Source: Pseudomonas sp. CHM02 (GTDB taxonomy: Bacteria > Pseudomonadota > Gammaproteobacteria > Pseudomonadales > Pseudomonadaceae). Taken from it: a stretch of 64,000 bases of DNA. The notes under the pieces are model-generated. The model was not told where the DNA came from. It saw only the letters and a list, made by a program, of their open reading frames with translations, and ran no database searches. Location: NCBI RefSeq assembly GCF_000612585.1, contig NZ_JFCA01000040.1, positions 1 to 64,000 of the forward strand. Reading direction: 5' to 3'. Positions 47,446 to 55,974 of this stretch are shown here, piece after piece. Position 1 is the first letter of the stretch. Every line of letters starts with the position of its first letter. The position numbers were made by a program, and so were the translations under genes.

Positions 47446-48392
47446 GCCGTCGCGCCTTTGTTTAGCGCACTCGACGCCGCGACCACCAGCAAGATCAGCA
47501 CACCCTGCACACCATTGACCCAGAAGCTCGACACGTTAAGCAACTGAAAGCCATTGATCAGGAACCCGATCAACAGCGCCGCCAGCAACGTACCCGGAAT
47601 GCTCGCCACCAGCCGGCGGGAAAACACCACGCCGAGAAAGGCAATCGCGACCACCGACAACAGCATGTCGCCCGAGCCGGTGGTACTGCCGCTGAAAAAC
47701 GCCGCGGAACACAACGCCGCCACCGCGGCAGACAGGCCCGACAACAGGTAACTCGACAACACATAGCCCGGCACGCGAATACCCGCCGCCTCGGCCGCCT
47801 GGGGGTATTCGCCGACGGCGTGCAGGCGCAAGCCGTAGGGCGAATGCTGGATCAGCAAGGTCAGCAGCGCCGCCATTACCAACAGCACCCACGCCAGGGC
47901 TGGCACCCCCAGCCACGTGCCGCCACTGAGCAGATCCAGCAGCGGAGAGTCGGTGGACACCACCGTGTTTTCGGTCAGCACCAGTTCCAGCCCGGCCAGC
48001 ACGTTCATGCTCGCCAGCGTCGCCAACAACGGCGGCAAACGCAGCACCACCACGGCCAGCCCATTGAGCAGGCCGACCGCCAGGCCGCAGCCCAGGGTCA
48101 GCAGCACCGTCAGCCAAAGCTCCAGGCCAGCATTGTTGAGGCGGCTGAACACCGCCGCGCACAACCCCAGGTTGGCCGCCAGCGACAGGTCGAGCCCACC
48201 GGAGACCACATTCGAACCTCCGCCGATAATCACGCAGGTCAGCCCGAACGCCAGTACACCAAGAATCGCCGACTGACTGAACACATTGGCCAGGTTGCCC
48301 ACCGACAAGAAGTTCGGCGCCGCCACGGCAAACCCCAGCAAAATCGCCAGAAACACGCCCACCGAACCTCGCCGCAATATGACCTCAAGCAT
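47442..48392 (-). CDS. Sugar-type ABC transporter permease (RbsC-like), first permease
   Basis: The 316-residue permease has the family segment CVIIGGGSNVVSGGLDLSLAA and GSTTGSGDMLLSVVAIAFLG near the end. ATG at 48392 is chosen because it overlaps the ATPase stop by 8 nt, a coupled arrangement; a longer frame to 48500 runs antisense-like through the ATPase gene. It is followed with a 4-nt overlap by the second permease. Confidence 0.9.
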   Translation of the reverse strand: MLEVILRRGSVGVFLAILLGFAVAAPNFLSVGNLANVFSQSAILGVLAFGLTCVIIGGGSNVVSGGLDLSLAANLGLCAAVFSRLNNAGLELWLTVLLTLGCGLAVGLLNGLAVVVLRLPPLLATLASMNVLAGLELVLTENTVVSTDSPLLDLLSGGTWLGVPALAWVLLVMAALLTLLIQHSPYGLRLHAVGEYPQAAEAAGIRVPGYVLSSYLLSGLSAAVAALCSAAFFSGSTTGSGDMLLSVVAIAFLGVVFSRRLVASIPGTLLAALLIGFLINGFQLLNVSSFWVNGVQGVLILLVVAASSALNKGATA

Positions 48393-49908
48393 GCTCGACC
48401 TCACGTACCGGCGCGGCAACGGCCGACACAGCGCCAGTGGCACATGCCAGCAACTGATCACTATCGGCCTCTCCCGCACTGAACTCACCGGCAATCTCAC
48501 CGCGATGCAGCACCAGGATCCGATCGCTGATCCCCAGCAACTCAGGCAGATCCGAGGACAACACCACCACCGCCGCCCCCTGCTCCACCAGCCGGCCGAT
48601 CAGGCGATAGATTTCGACCTTGGCTCCCACGTCCACCCCCACACAGGGCTCATCCAGCAGGTACACCGCCGAGCGACGGCTCAACCATTTACCCAACGCA
48701 ACCTTCTGCTGGTTGCCGCCACTGAGCTGGCTGACAGCCGCCTGCGGTCCCGGCGCCTTGATCGCCAGCTCATCGATCAGCCGCACACTTTCCGCCTGCT
48801 CCCTCGCGCGGCTCAACAAACCCCAGCGACTGAACCGGCCAAGCCCCGCCAGCGTGAGGTTCTCCAACACCGACAGGACCGGCGCAATCCCCTGGCTACG
48901 GCGTTCTTCGGGCACCAGTGCAATGCCCGCGGCAATCGCCTGGCCCGGCGTGCGCAGGCGCAGCAAACGCCCTTGCAGATGAATGCTGCCACTGTCGGCC
49001 TGCTCGACGCCGAACAGGGTCTTGAACAGTTCTTTGGCGCCCGAGCCCACCAGCCCTGTCAGCCCGACGATTTCACCGCGTCGCACCTCAAGGTCAATCT
49101 GCCGGTAGCGCCGCGCCAGGCTCAACCCGCGCACTTGCAACAACGGCTCGCCCAGCTCGACTTTGGCCTTGGGGTACATCTCCTGCACCTCGCGGTTGAC
49201 CATCAGCCGCGCAATCTCTGCGCTGGACGTATGCCGAGGCTCCACCACCGCCACATCCCGACCATTACGCAGCACGGTGACCTCGTCACACAGACTGTCG
49301 ATTTCCTGCAGGTAATGGGAGATGTACAAGATCGACAGGCCCTGGTCGCGCAGGCGCTTGACGATGCGCAGCAACTGGTCGACCTCGCGCTTGACCAGCG
49401 CTACGCTGGGCTCGTCGAACACCAGGATCTTGGGCTGGCGAATCAACGCCCGGGTGATCTGCAACACTTGGCGCTCGGCGCTGTTCAGCTCGCCCACCAG
49501 CGCGCCGGCCGGCAGTTGCAGATCAAAATACTCGGCGAGCAACCGCTGCGCTTCACGCTGCTGTCGACGCCGATCCACAAACGGACCACGGCGCAGTTCA
49601 TGACCGAAAAACAGCGCCTCGCCCACGGTAAAACTCGTGGGCAACAGGCGCTCCTGATGGATGAACTGCACACCCAACGCATCCACCTGGCGCGGCGACA
49701 ACGCGGCATACGCTTGACCGTCGATACTCACCTGCCCGGCATCGGCCTTGTGGATACCGGCCAGCACCTTGATCAAAGTCGATTTGCCGGCACCGTTCTC
49801 GCCCACCAGGCCGTGGATGGTGCCGCGCGCTACCTTGAGGCTCGCATCGTCCAGCGCCAGCGTGGCACCAAAGCGCTTGCGCAGGTTCTGCAGGTGCAAC
49901 GCCGCCAT
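48385..49908 (-). CDS. Sugar-type ABC transporter ATPase, duplicated (RbsA/MglA-like)
   Basis: The 507-residue protein has two nucleotide-binding halves. The first has Walker A GENGAGKST and Walker B region ILVFDEPSVAL. The second (about residues 255-490) has a degenerate Walker A (GLVGSGAKEL), QLSGGNQQKVALGKWL and LLDEPCVGVDVGAK, as is normal in the RbsA family. ATG at 49908 overlaps the binding-protein stop by 1 nt (TGATG). Confidence 0.92.
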   Translation of the reverse strand: MAALHLQNLRKRFGATLALDDASLKVARGTIHGLVGENGAGKSTLIKVLAGIHKADAGQVSIDGQAYAALSPRQVDALGVQFIHQERLLPTSFTVGEALFFGHELRRGPFVDRRRQQREAQRLLAEYFDLQLPAGALVGELNSAERQVLQITRALIRQPKILVFDEPSVALVKREVDQLLRIVKRLRDQGLSILYISHYLQEIDSLCDEVTVLRNGRDVAVVEPRHTSSAEIARLMVNREVQEMYPKAKVELGEPLLQVRGLSLARRYRQIDLEVRRGEIVGLTGLVGSGAKELFKTLFGVEQADSGSIHLQGRLLRLRTPGQAIAAGIALVPEERRSQGIAPVLSVLENLTLAGLGRFSRWGLLSRAREQAESVRLIDELAIKAPGPQAAVSQLSGGNQQKVALGKWLSRRSAVYLLDEPCVGVDVGAKVEIYRLIGRLVEQGAAVVVLSSDLPELLGISDRILVLHRGEIAGEFSAGEADSDQLLACATGAVSAVAAPVREVEHA

Positions 49909-50888
49909 CAATCACCTCGCAGTTGCTGGACCTGCGCCAGGTTGCCGGCGGTGGTCAGCAAGGTCGCCACATGGGTTTCCTTGGGCAAGTCACGCTGCCC
50001 CGCCAGGTAGCGCGCCACGTTTTGCACGGCGGTCTTGCCGATCAGCGCCGGTTGTTGCGCCACCACGGCACCGACCGGCGAGTTCGCCTGGCCGAGCAGC
50101 GCCAGCACTTCGGGTGTGCCGTCGACGCCGTAGGTCTTGATTTCGGTGCGCTTGGCATCGATCAACGCCTTGCTCGCGCCCAGTTGCGGAATATCCCACG
50201 CCGACCATATCGCCGAGACACTGCCCGCCGGGTACTTGTTGAGCAACGCCGATACCTGGGAATAGGCGTCCTGTACGGTGTTGGGGATCACGTCGCGCAG
50301 CTCGGGCTGGATGATTTCCAGCTGCGGGTAGTCCTTGAGCGCCAGCTTCAGCTGGTCATAGCGGATCGCACACACCGGCACGCCATAGAAGCCGTTGAAC
50401 ACCAGGATCTTGCCTTTGCCACCGGCGTCCTTGATCAACTGATCGGCGAGGGCCTTGCCGGTGGCGACGTTGTCGGAGGTGGTGTTGTTGAGGCTGTATT
50501 GCGATGGCGCATCGATGGTGAACAACGGGATGCCGGCCTTGCTGATGCGCTTGAGCCAGGGGTCGATCACGCTGAGGGTGCCGAGGGTCTGGATCACCGC
50601 GTCAGGCTTCTGGGTGACCACGGTTTGCAGCTGGGTCACCAGGTTCTTGTCATTGCGCCCGGCATCGAGGGTGATCGGCGTACCGCCCAGTCGCTTGATC
50701 TCATCGACCTGCGCCTGGAACGCCTTGATATCGAAATAGTGACTGGTGCCGGTCATGCTCACAGCGATGCGCTTGCCGGCCAGGGACGGCACGGCATCGT
50801 CACCATCAGCGGCATGGGCCACGCCGCTCAGCAACAGGGCGGCACCCAGGCAGATCAAACGGGAAAGCGAGGAAAGACGGGAAGGCAT
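49908..50888 (-). CDS. Periplasmic sugar-type binding protein (Peripl_BP_4 family)
   Basis: The 326-residue protein has a signal peptide (cleavage near VAHAADG) and a type I periplasmic fold resembling ribose/galactose binding proteins, with NVATGKALADQLIKDAGGKG and YSQVSALLNKYPAGSVSAIW. ATG at 50888 follows AGGAG with good spacing; six codons upstream are open but less likely. It is the first gene of the importer operon (binding protein, ATPase, permease, permease). No regulator or catabolic gene is adjacent. The 160 nt upstream to the REPIN show nothing further. Confidence 0.88.
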   Translation of the reverse strand: MPSRLSSLSRLICLGAALLLSGVAHAADGDDAVPSLAGKRIAVSMTGTSHYFDIKAFQAQVDEIKRLGGTPITLDAGRNDKNLVTQLQTVVTQKPDAVIQTLGTLSVIDPWLKRISKAGIPLFTIDAPSQYSLNNTTSDNVATGKALADQLIKDAGGKGKILVFNGFYGVPVCAIRYDQLKLALKDYPQLEIIQPELRDVIPNTVQDAYSQVSALLNKYPAGSVSAIWSAWDIPQLGASKALIDAKRTEIKTYGVDGTPEVLALLGQANSPVGAVVAQQPALIGKTAVQNVARYLAGQRDLPKETHVATLLTTAGNLAQVQQLRGD

Positions 50889-51048
50889 ACACGGCTCCTG
50901 AGCCACCGGTGAAAGGGTTCACTCGATGGCATTGCAGAGCCCGTGCCAGGATTTTTAGTGAGTTAAATCAGTGAGATAAAAATCCACGGCGAAAGCGTGC
51001 TGTCGTTCTTGAACACAACTGCCCAATCAGTGTTGCCCACGCAACACC

Positions 51049-51132
51049 TGTAGGCGCTGACTTGCCAGCGATGAGGCCCTTGAGCCTTGCAGCGCCAGGA
51101 GAAACGCCATCGCCGACAAGCCGGCGCCTACA
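51049..51132. repeat. REPIN-like pair overlapping the stop codon of the tandem kinase gene
   Basis: Outer arms TGTAGGCGCTGACTTGCC and GACAAGCCGGCGCCTACA (the latter at 51115-51132) flank about 45 nt. The right arm's outer edge forms the TTG TAG end of the kinase gene. The arms are more diverged than in other copies. Confidence 0.8.
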
Positions 51133-52564
51133 ATTTGGGCAGCCGCTGATCGATCAGTTGGTAGAGCGCGCTGCCTTCAGGCCAGTTACGCATGAAACGT
51201 GCGCGGTCCTTGGCGTATGCCGTGGCGAAGCTGGCGGCGGAGGTGTGTTGGCACATCGCATCAAGGTCGATCAGGGACCAGCGGTTCTCGTCCCAGAACA
51301 GATTATGCCCCTTGAAGTCGCCATGGCTGATGCGCTCGCGGATCAGTTCGGCGAACAGGTGATCCAGCGCCTGCAGTTCGTTTTCCGGTGCATCGCCGCT
51401 TTCAACGTACGGCGCGAAGCGTTCGATGATGTCCGGTCCCGGCAGGTATTCGGTGATCAGGTAGGCGCGGCTGCGCAACCAGAAAAAACGCGTTTCCAGT
51501 ACGGCTAGCGGCTTGGGGGTGGCGATGCCGAGGAACGCCAGGCGGTTGCCTTCGCGCCAGGAATGCCAGGCTCGGCTCGGGCGCCAGAAACGCTTGAGCC
51601 AATGGGCGAAACCCTTGATGTTGTAGCGTTTGATCACCAACTGCCGACCGGCCACTTCGACCTTGGCGACGCTGGCGGCGCCACCGGTCTTGTACAAATG
51701 CCCTTGGTCCAGCAGCGTATCGGCCTGCTCCAGCACCGGCAGCATCGCCGGCTCCTCTTCGCGACGGATCGCGCGCAAGGCAAACGCGCCGCGCACCACG
51801 CTAAACAGCGTGCAGTCGCGGCCGACCTTGCTCAGGAAATCCTTGAGGCGCCAGGCGCTGACCTTGCGCACCTGTTTCTCCAAGGCTTCCAGCGGCAGTG
51901 CGTGCTCGCTGTTGCTGAGCAGGTAGTACACCAGCAGTTCTTCGGTAAACGGCTCGAGATTTTTTGGCAACTGGGCGAAAAACACGCCGAGGTTCTCCAG
52001 TACACGGTTGCGCGACAGCGGCTTGCCGGCCTCTTCGGCGCGAATCCCGGCACCGTCGATCAGGTACAGTTTGCCGTCCTGGCGCAGCAGGTTGTCCAGG
52101 TGCAGGTCTTCCTGCCACAGCCCCTTGGTGTGCATCTGGGCGATCGCACCCAGCGCTTCGGCGAGTACGGCGGTTTGCTCGTCAGCCAACGGCGGCAAAC
52201 CTTCGACAGCCTGCCAGGCATCCGCCAGGCTTTCGGCGCCCTCGATAAATTCGAACAGCAGCCAACCGCCCTCGCCTTCCTGCAAGCCATCGGCCAGCAA
52301 CAACGGTGTGGTCAGGCCTTGCTCGGCCAGCAGGCGCACGCCGCTGAGTTCACGCTGAAAGTGCCGCGCCGCCTTGCTGCCCACCAACAACTTGGCGAGT
52401 ACCGGACGCCCGCGCCATACGGCCGCGCCAACATAGCGCTCGCCCGGCAACACCCGCAGCAAACTCAACAGCTGCAGTTGACCAGGGCCGGCGGCATCCG
52501 CCAGGTCGAGGGTAATGGGCAGGCTCGGCGTACGGCCGGCGCTTTTCAGCTCGGACAGGCGCAT
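51128..52564 (-). CDS. Protein with two kinase-like domains, LPS core locus
   Basis: The 478-residue protein contains two protein kinase-like halves. The first (about 40-240) has Lys in VLAKLLVGS, a catalytic loop QEDLHLDNLL and LIDGAG. The second (about 290-465) has Lys in LVIKRYNIKG, catalytic loop SHGDFKGHNL and LIDLDAM. Both keep the key Lys and Asp residues, so both could be active (inference). The corresponding P. aeruginosa gene lies next to wapQ, and its function is poorly known. Its start overlaps the wapQ stop (TGATG). It is last in the waaF operon. Confidence 0.85.
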   Translation of the reverse strand: MRLSELKSAGRTPSLPITLDLADAAGPGQLQLLSLLRVLPGERYVGAAVWRGRPVLAKLLVGSKAARHFQRELSGVRLLAEQGLTTPLLLADGLQEGEGGWLLFEFIEGAESLADAWQAVEGLPPLADEQTAVLAEALGAIAQMHTKGLWQEDLHLDNLLRQDGKLYLIDGAGIRAEEAGKPLSRNRVLENLGVFFAQLPKNLEPFTEELLVYYLLSNSEHALPLEALEKQVRKVSAWRLKDFLSKVGRDCTLFSVVRGAFALRAIRREEEPAMLPVLEQADTLLDQGHLYKTGGAASVAKVEVAGRQLVIKRYNIKGFAHWLKRFWRPSRAWHSWREGNRLAFLGIATPKPLAVLETRFFWLRSRAYLITEYLPGPDIIERFAPYVESGDAPENELQALDHLFAELIRERISHGDFKGHNLFWDENRWSLIDLDAMCQHTSAASFATAYAKDRARFMRNWPEGSALYQLIDQRLPKL

Positions 52565-53316
52565 CAGCGTTTCTCCTTGTGGCTACGCCGGGCCGTCAGG
52601 CGCTGCAGCCAACTGCCGACCAGCGTGCTGTCTTCAGGCTGATCGAGGTAAGCAGCCAACAGCTGACGCACCTGGGCGTCCGTCCACTGCGGCGCACGGC
52701 GCAACAGGGGTTCGAGGTCCTTGACCCGGTCACGCCAACCGAACAACAACGGGCGGGTTTTCTCCAGGTCGATCAACTGCGCGGCATAACCGTCACCGGT
52801 CGCCTGCAAGAAAATATGCTTGGGATAAAAACAGCCATGCACCTGGCCAACACTGTGCAGTCGGCGTGCAAGTTGGCCGCAGGCCAGCAGGATCGCACGG
52901 TGCTGGGCTTCGCTCAGTTGAGGCCAGTGCTCCAGCAAGGAGTCCAGGTCATTCCAGCCGTCCAGCGCGCGGGTGAGCAGCATCGCACGGTGTTCACCAC
53001 CGACTTTGCGCTCGCCGTAGAACGCCGCCTGCAACGCGGGGATGCCAAGCGTGCGATAACGGCTGATATTGCGAAATTCACGGGAAAAGCTCGGCTCGCC
53101 AAAAGGGCGGTGCAAGCTGCGCGTCAGGTAGTTGCTCTGGCGCTTGAGGTAGTAGCCGTGGCCGTCGAGCTCCAGGCGAAACACACTGCTCCAGCCACCA
53201 CGGCTGGTATTGGGCTCATCCACCGCGTCCAACTGCTTGGCCCACAGGGCGTCGAACGTCGCCAGGCCGTTGCGCTCCAGCAGCGCACGGTCTTCAGCCG
53301 CCAGGAAATCACTCAT
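52564..53316 (-). CDS. wapQ: WapQ/InaA-type LPS core kinase-like protein
   Basis: The 250-residue protein matches the LPS heptose kinase/InaA family. The catalytic loop reads VHGCFYPKHIFL, so the canonical Asp is Cys, and LIDLEKTRP follows. The equivalent P. aeruginosa gene is thought to phosphorylate a core heptose. It overlaps wapP by 4 nt and the tandem kinase gene by 1 nt. Confidence 0.88.
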   Translation of the reverse strand: MSDFLAAEDRALLERNGLATFDALWAKQLDAVDEPNTSRGGWSSVFRLELDGHGYYLKRQSNYLTRSLHRPFGEPSFSREFRNISRYRTLGIPALQAAFYGERKVGGEHRAMLLTRALDGWNDLDSLLEHWPQLSEAQHRAILLACGQLARRLHSVGQVHGCFYPKHIFLQATGDGYAAQLIDLEKTRPLLFGWRDRVKDLEPLLRRAPQWTDAQVRQLLAAYLDQPEDSTLVGSWLQRLTARRSHKEKR

Positions 53317-54047
53317 TCGCGCCCCTCGAAAAACTTCACCACGTGGCGAATACGCTGTTTGTCCGATGCACTCAGGTGCCGGCGCTGACGGTATTGCATG
53401 TAGAAGCGCAGGCGCTGGGTGGCGGACAGATGATACTTGGCCACCTTGTCCAGGCAGGCCAGGTCCTTGGTGATACGGTACTTGAGCCAGAACCCGCGCC
53501 AGAAATCACCGTTCGGGCAGTCGATCAGGTACAGCGTGGACTGGTCGTCGATCAGCAGGTTGCGCCACTTCAAATCGTTATGGGTAAAGCGGTGATCGTG
53601 CATCGTGCGCGTGTATTCGGCGAGCTGGCGGCTCACCGCGTCAACCCACTTGGGATCGCGCAGGCGCGCATCGTTACGCTCGGCCAGCACCGAAAGGTCT
53701 TCGGTTTTCGGCAACTCGCGGGTGATCATCGCCCCTCGCTCGTAGGCCAGGCCCTTGCGCTCCAGGCCCCAGGCCACGACGTCAGCGGTGGGAATGCCCC
53801 ACTTGGCGAAACGCTTGAGGTTCTGCCATTCGGACTTGACCCGCGGCTTGCCCAGGTAACGCCGCAGCCCCTTGCCGGCACCGGTGTAGCGCTTGACGTA
53901 GTAATTGACCCCGCCCCGCTCCACCCGGATCACTTCCGACAACGGGTCGCGGGTCAGCCGCTCGCCTTGCAGGGCGAATACCGCTTCGAGGCTTCCAAAA
54001 TCATCCGCCAGGTGGGCGTAGGCAGGTTCCAGGTTCCAACCCGCCAT
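53313..54047 (-). CDS. wapP: WapP-type LPS core kinase
   Basis: The 244-residue length matches P. aeruginosa WapP as I recall. Catalytic motifs are intact: VNYYVKRYTG (Lys), THNDLKWRNLL (catalytic loop) and LIDCPNGDF. It is proposed to phosphorylate heptose in the inner core, in the cytoplasm. The start at 54047 overlaps the waaP stop by 1 nt; a frame to 54365 runs through waaP and is rejected. Confidence 0.9.
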   Translation of the reverse strand: MAGWNLEPAYAHLADDFGSLEAVFALQGERLTRDPLSEVIRVERGGVNYYVKRYTGAGKGLRRYLGKPRVKSEWQNLKRFAKWGIPTADVVAWGLERKGLAYERGAMITRELPKTEDLSVLAERNDARLRDPKWVDAVSRQLAEYTRTMHDHRFTHNDLKWRNLLIDDQSTLYLIDCPNGDFWRGFWLKYRITKDLACLDKVAKYHLSATQRLRFYMQYRQRRHLSASDKQRIRHVVKFFEGRE

Positions 54048-54853
54048 CAGATCGCATCCCCGTAACGCAGCTTGCGCGCATACAGCTTGTCGGCCTTGCG
54101 CTGCATGAGGCTCAACGACGCCGATTGCTCGGCCAGGATCTGGCGCAACGGCTGGCGGAAATAGCCCTTGAGGAAGCGCAGCTTGTCGCGACGGGTCAGG
54201 CCGATGTCCAGTGCCGAGTAGTACAGCGCAGACAGGTCCTTGTCGCGCCAGCGCAGCGGCAGATGGGCACGCAGTTGGGCGCGGTGCAGGTCGATCACCG
54301 ACAGCTTGATGCTGTTCGCGTCGATGGGTTTCGAGGTGTCCAGCAAGAAGTGGCACAGGTAGCAATCGCGATGATTGACGCCACCGCGGTGCATGTCGCC
54401 GACCATGCGCGCCAACTCGGCCGTGAGGGCGTGACGCAATGCAGGGGCGGGCGGCTCGGCGACCCAGTTTAGGGTGACGTCTTCAAGGCTGAGGGTCGGC
54501 GCCAGTTCTTCGGTGATGATGAACGAGTGCTGGTCCGCCGGGTTGCTGCCTTTTTCGCCAAAGGCCACACCGGTCATGGTCGGCACACCGAGTTCCTGCA
54601 AACGATGAATCGCCGACCACTCAAGGCCGGCGCCCAGCACTGGCAACTTGGCGGTGATCAGGTTCTTGAAGATTTCGCCCCAACCGATACCACGGTGGAT
54701 CTTCACGAAATACGGACGGCCATCGACCTCTGTGCGCAGAGTGCGACGTGCCGCCAGTTCACGGAATACTTCACCTTGCAGTTTCTCGACTTCGGCGAAG
54801 GCATCAAGCCCGGCCCACAACGTCTTGAACGGTTCGGCAAGAATCAACTTCAT
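54047..54853 (-). CDS. waaP: LPS heptose kinase WaaP
   Basis: WaaP phosphorylates heptose I of the LPS inner core, essential in P. aeruginosa. The 268-residue protein has the ATP-binding Lys51 in YFVKIHRG and the catalytic Asp163 in VNHRDCYLCH, matching the published positions as I recall. A C-terminal segment SVIDLHRAQLR contains the second Asp. The start overlaps the waaG stop by 4 nt (ATGA). Confidence 0.96.
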   Translation of the reverse strand: MKLILAEPFKTLWAGLDAFAEVEKLQGEVFRELAARRTLRTEVDGRPYFVKIHRGIGWGEIFKNLITAKLPVLGAGLEWSAIHRLQELGVPTMTGVAFGEKGSNPADQHSFIITEELAPTLSLEDVTLNWVAEPPAPALRHALTAELARMVGDMHRGGVNHRDCYLCHFLLDTSKPIDANSIKLSVIDLHRAQLRAHLPLRWRDKDLSALYYSALDIGLTRRDKLRFLKGYFRQPLRQILAEQSASLSLMQRKADKLYARKLRYGDAI

Positions 54854-55974
54854 CGTTTTGGCTCCGCCAGAATCACATCCGCCGCGTGCTGCGGCATGCT
54901 GTAGAGGTCGGCCGTCTCGGCAAAGACCAACCCATTGCGGCTCCAGGCCGCGCGCTGTGCAGTGTCGGTGAGCATGTGCGTCAGGTACTGGTTGAGCTGG
55001 CTCTGCTCGAACGGCTCATCCAGCACCAGGCCACTGTCGGCTTCAGCGATGTAGTGGGCATACCCACACACGGCCGAGACCAGCACCGGCAACCCGGCCA
55101 CCAGGGCTTCGAGCAAGACGGTGCCAGTGTTTTCGTTGTACGCCGGGTGGATCAACACGTCGGCGCCCAACAGGAAACGCGGGATATCGCTGCGGCCCTT
55201 GAGGAACTGCACGTTGTCCCCCAGCCCCAGCGTCGCGCTTTGCAGTTGGAATACTTTGGGGTCGTCCTGGCCGATTACAAACAGCCGTGTGCGTTTTCTC
55301 AGCTCAGACGGCAGGGCAGCCACGGCCTTGAGGCTGCGGTCGACGCCTTTGGTCTTGAAGCCCGAGCCGATTTGCACCAGCAACAGGTCGTCGTCGCCCA
55401 GGTTGAATTCCTTGCGGAAGCCCTCGCGAATTTCGGCGGCATTCGGCGGCGCACGACGGTCCTGGGCGATGCCCGGCGGCAGCAGATGGAAGCGTTCCAG
55501 CGGCGTGTCGTAATGCTTGATGAACAGCGGCTGCTGCACTTCGGAAATCATCAGGACTTCGGTCTTGGCATCCTTGGCGAACACGGCGCGCTCGTACTCG
55601 GCAAAATGCTTATAGCGACCGAAGTAGCGGTACAGCGAGTGGCGCAGGTTTTGCGCCTTGTCTTCAAAGCAGCCGTCGGCGGCGTAGTACACATCCAGGT
55701 CGGGCATTTTGTTGAACCCGACCAGGCGGTCCACCGGGCGCTTGGCCAGGTCGGCGGCCATCCAGGCGCTGAGCTTCTCGTTGCGCCGATGGTTGAAGAA
55801 CGCCTTGACCGGTGCCACCAGCACTTCGAAGCCGGGCGGGATGTCGCCTTCCCAGATCAGCGTATAGACACGAATCTGATGGCCGCGCTGCTGGCACTCC
55901 AGGGCGATGCGCATGAAGTCGCGCTGCAGGCCACCGAAGGGGAAGTACTTGTACAGAACAAAAGCCAGTTGCAT
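54850..55974 (-). CDS. waaG: LPS glucosyltransferase I-type WaaG (GT4)
   Basis: The 374-residue GT-B enzyme extends the inner core from heptose II. Features are the N-terminal nucleotide-sugar region (FVLYKYFPFGGLQRDFMRIA) and the GT4 C-terminal motif LVQIGSGFKTKGVDRSLKA and NENTGTVLLEALVAGLPVL (E-x7-E). The start overlaps the waaC stop by 1 nt. It precedes waaP and the other kinases, as in P. aeruginosa. Confidence 0.95.
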   Translation of the reverse strand: MQLAFVLYKYFPFGGLQRDFMRIALECQQRGHQIRVYTLIWEGDIPPGFEVLVAPVKAFFNHRRNEKLSAWMAADLAKRPVDRLVGFNKMPDLDVYYAADGCFEDKAQNLRHSLYRYFGRYKHFAEYERAVFAKDAKTEVLMISEVQQPLFIKHYDTPLERFHLLPPGIAQDRRAPPNAAEIREGFRKEFNLGDDDLLLVQIGSGFKTKGVDRSLKAVAALPSELRKRTRLFVIGQDDPKVFQLQSATLGLGDNVQFLKGRSDIPRFLLGADVLIHPAYNENTGTVLLEALVAGLPVLVSAVCGYAHYIAEADSGLVLDEPFEQSQLNQYLTHMLTDTAQRAAWSRNGLVFAETADLYSMPQHAADVILAEPKR

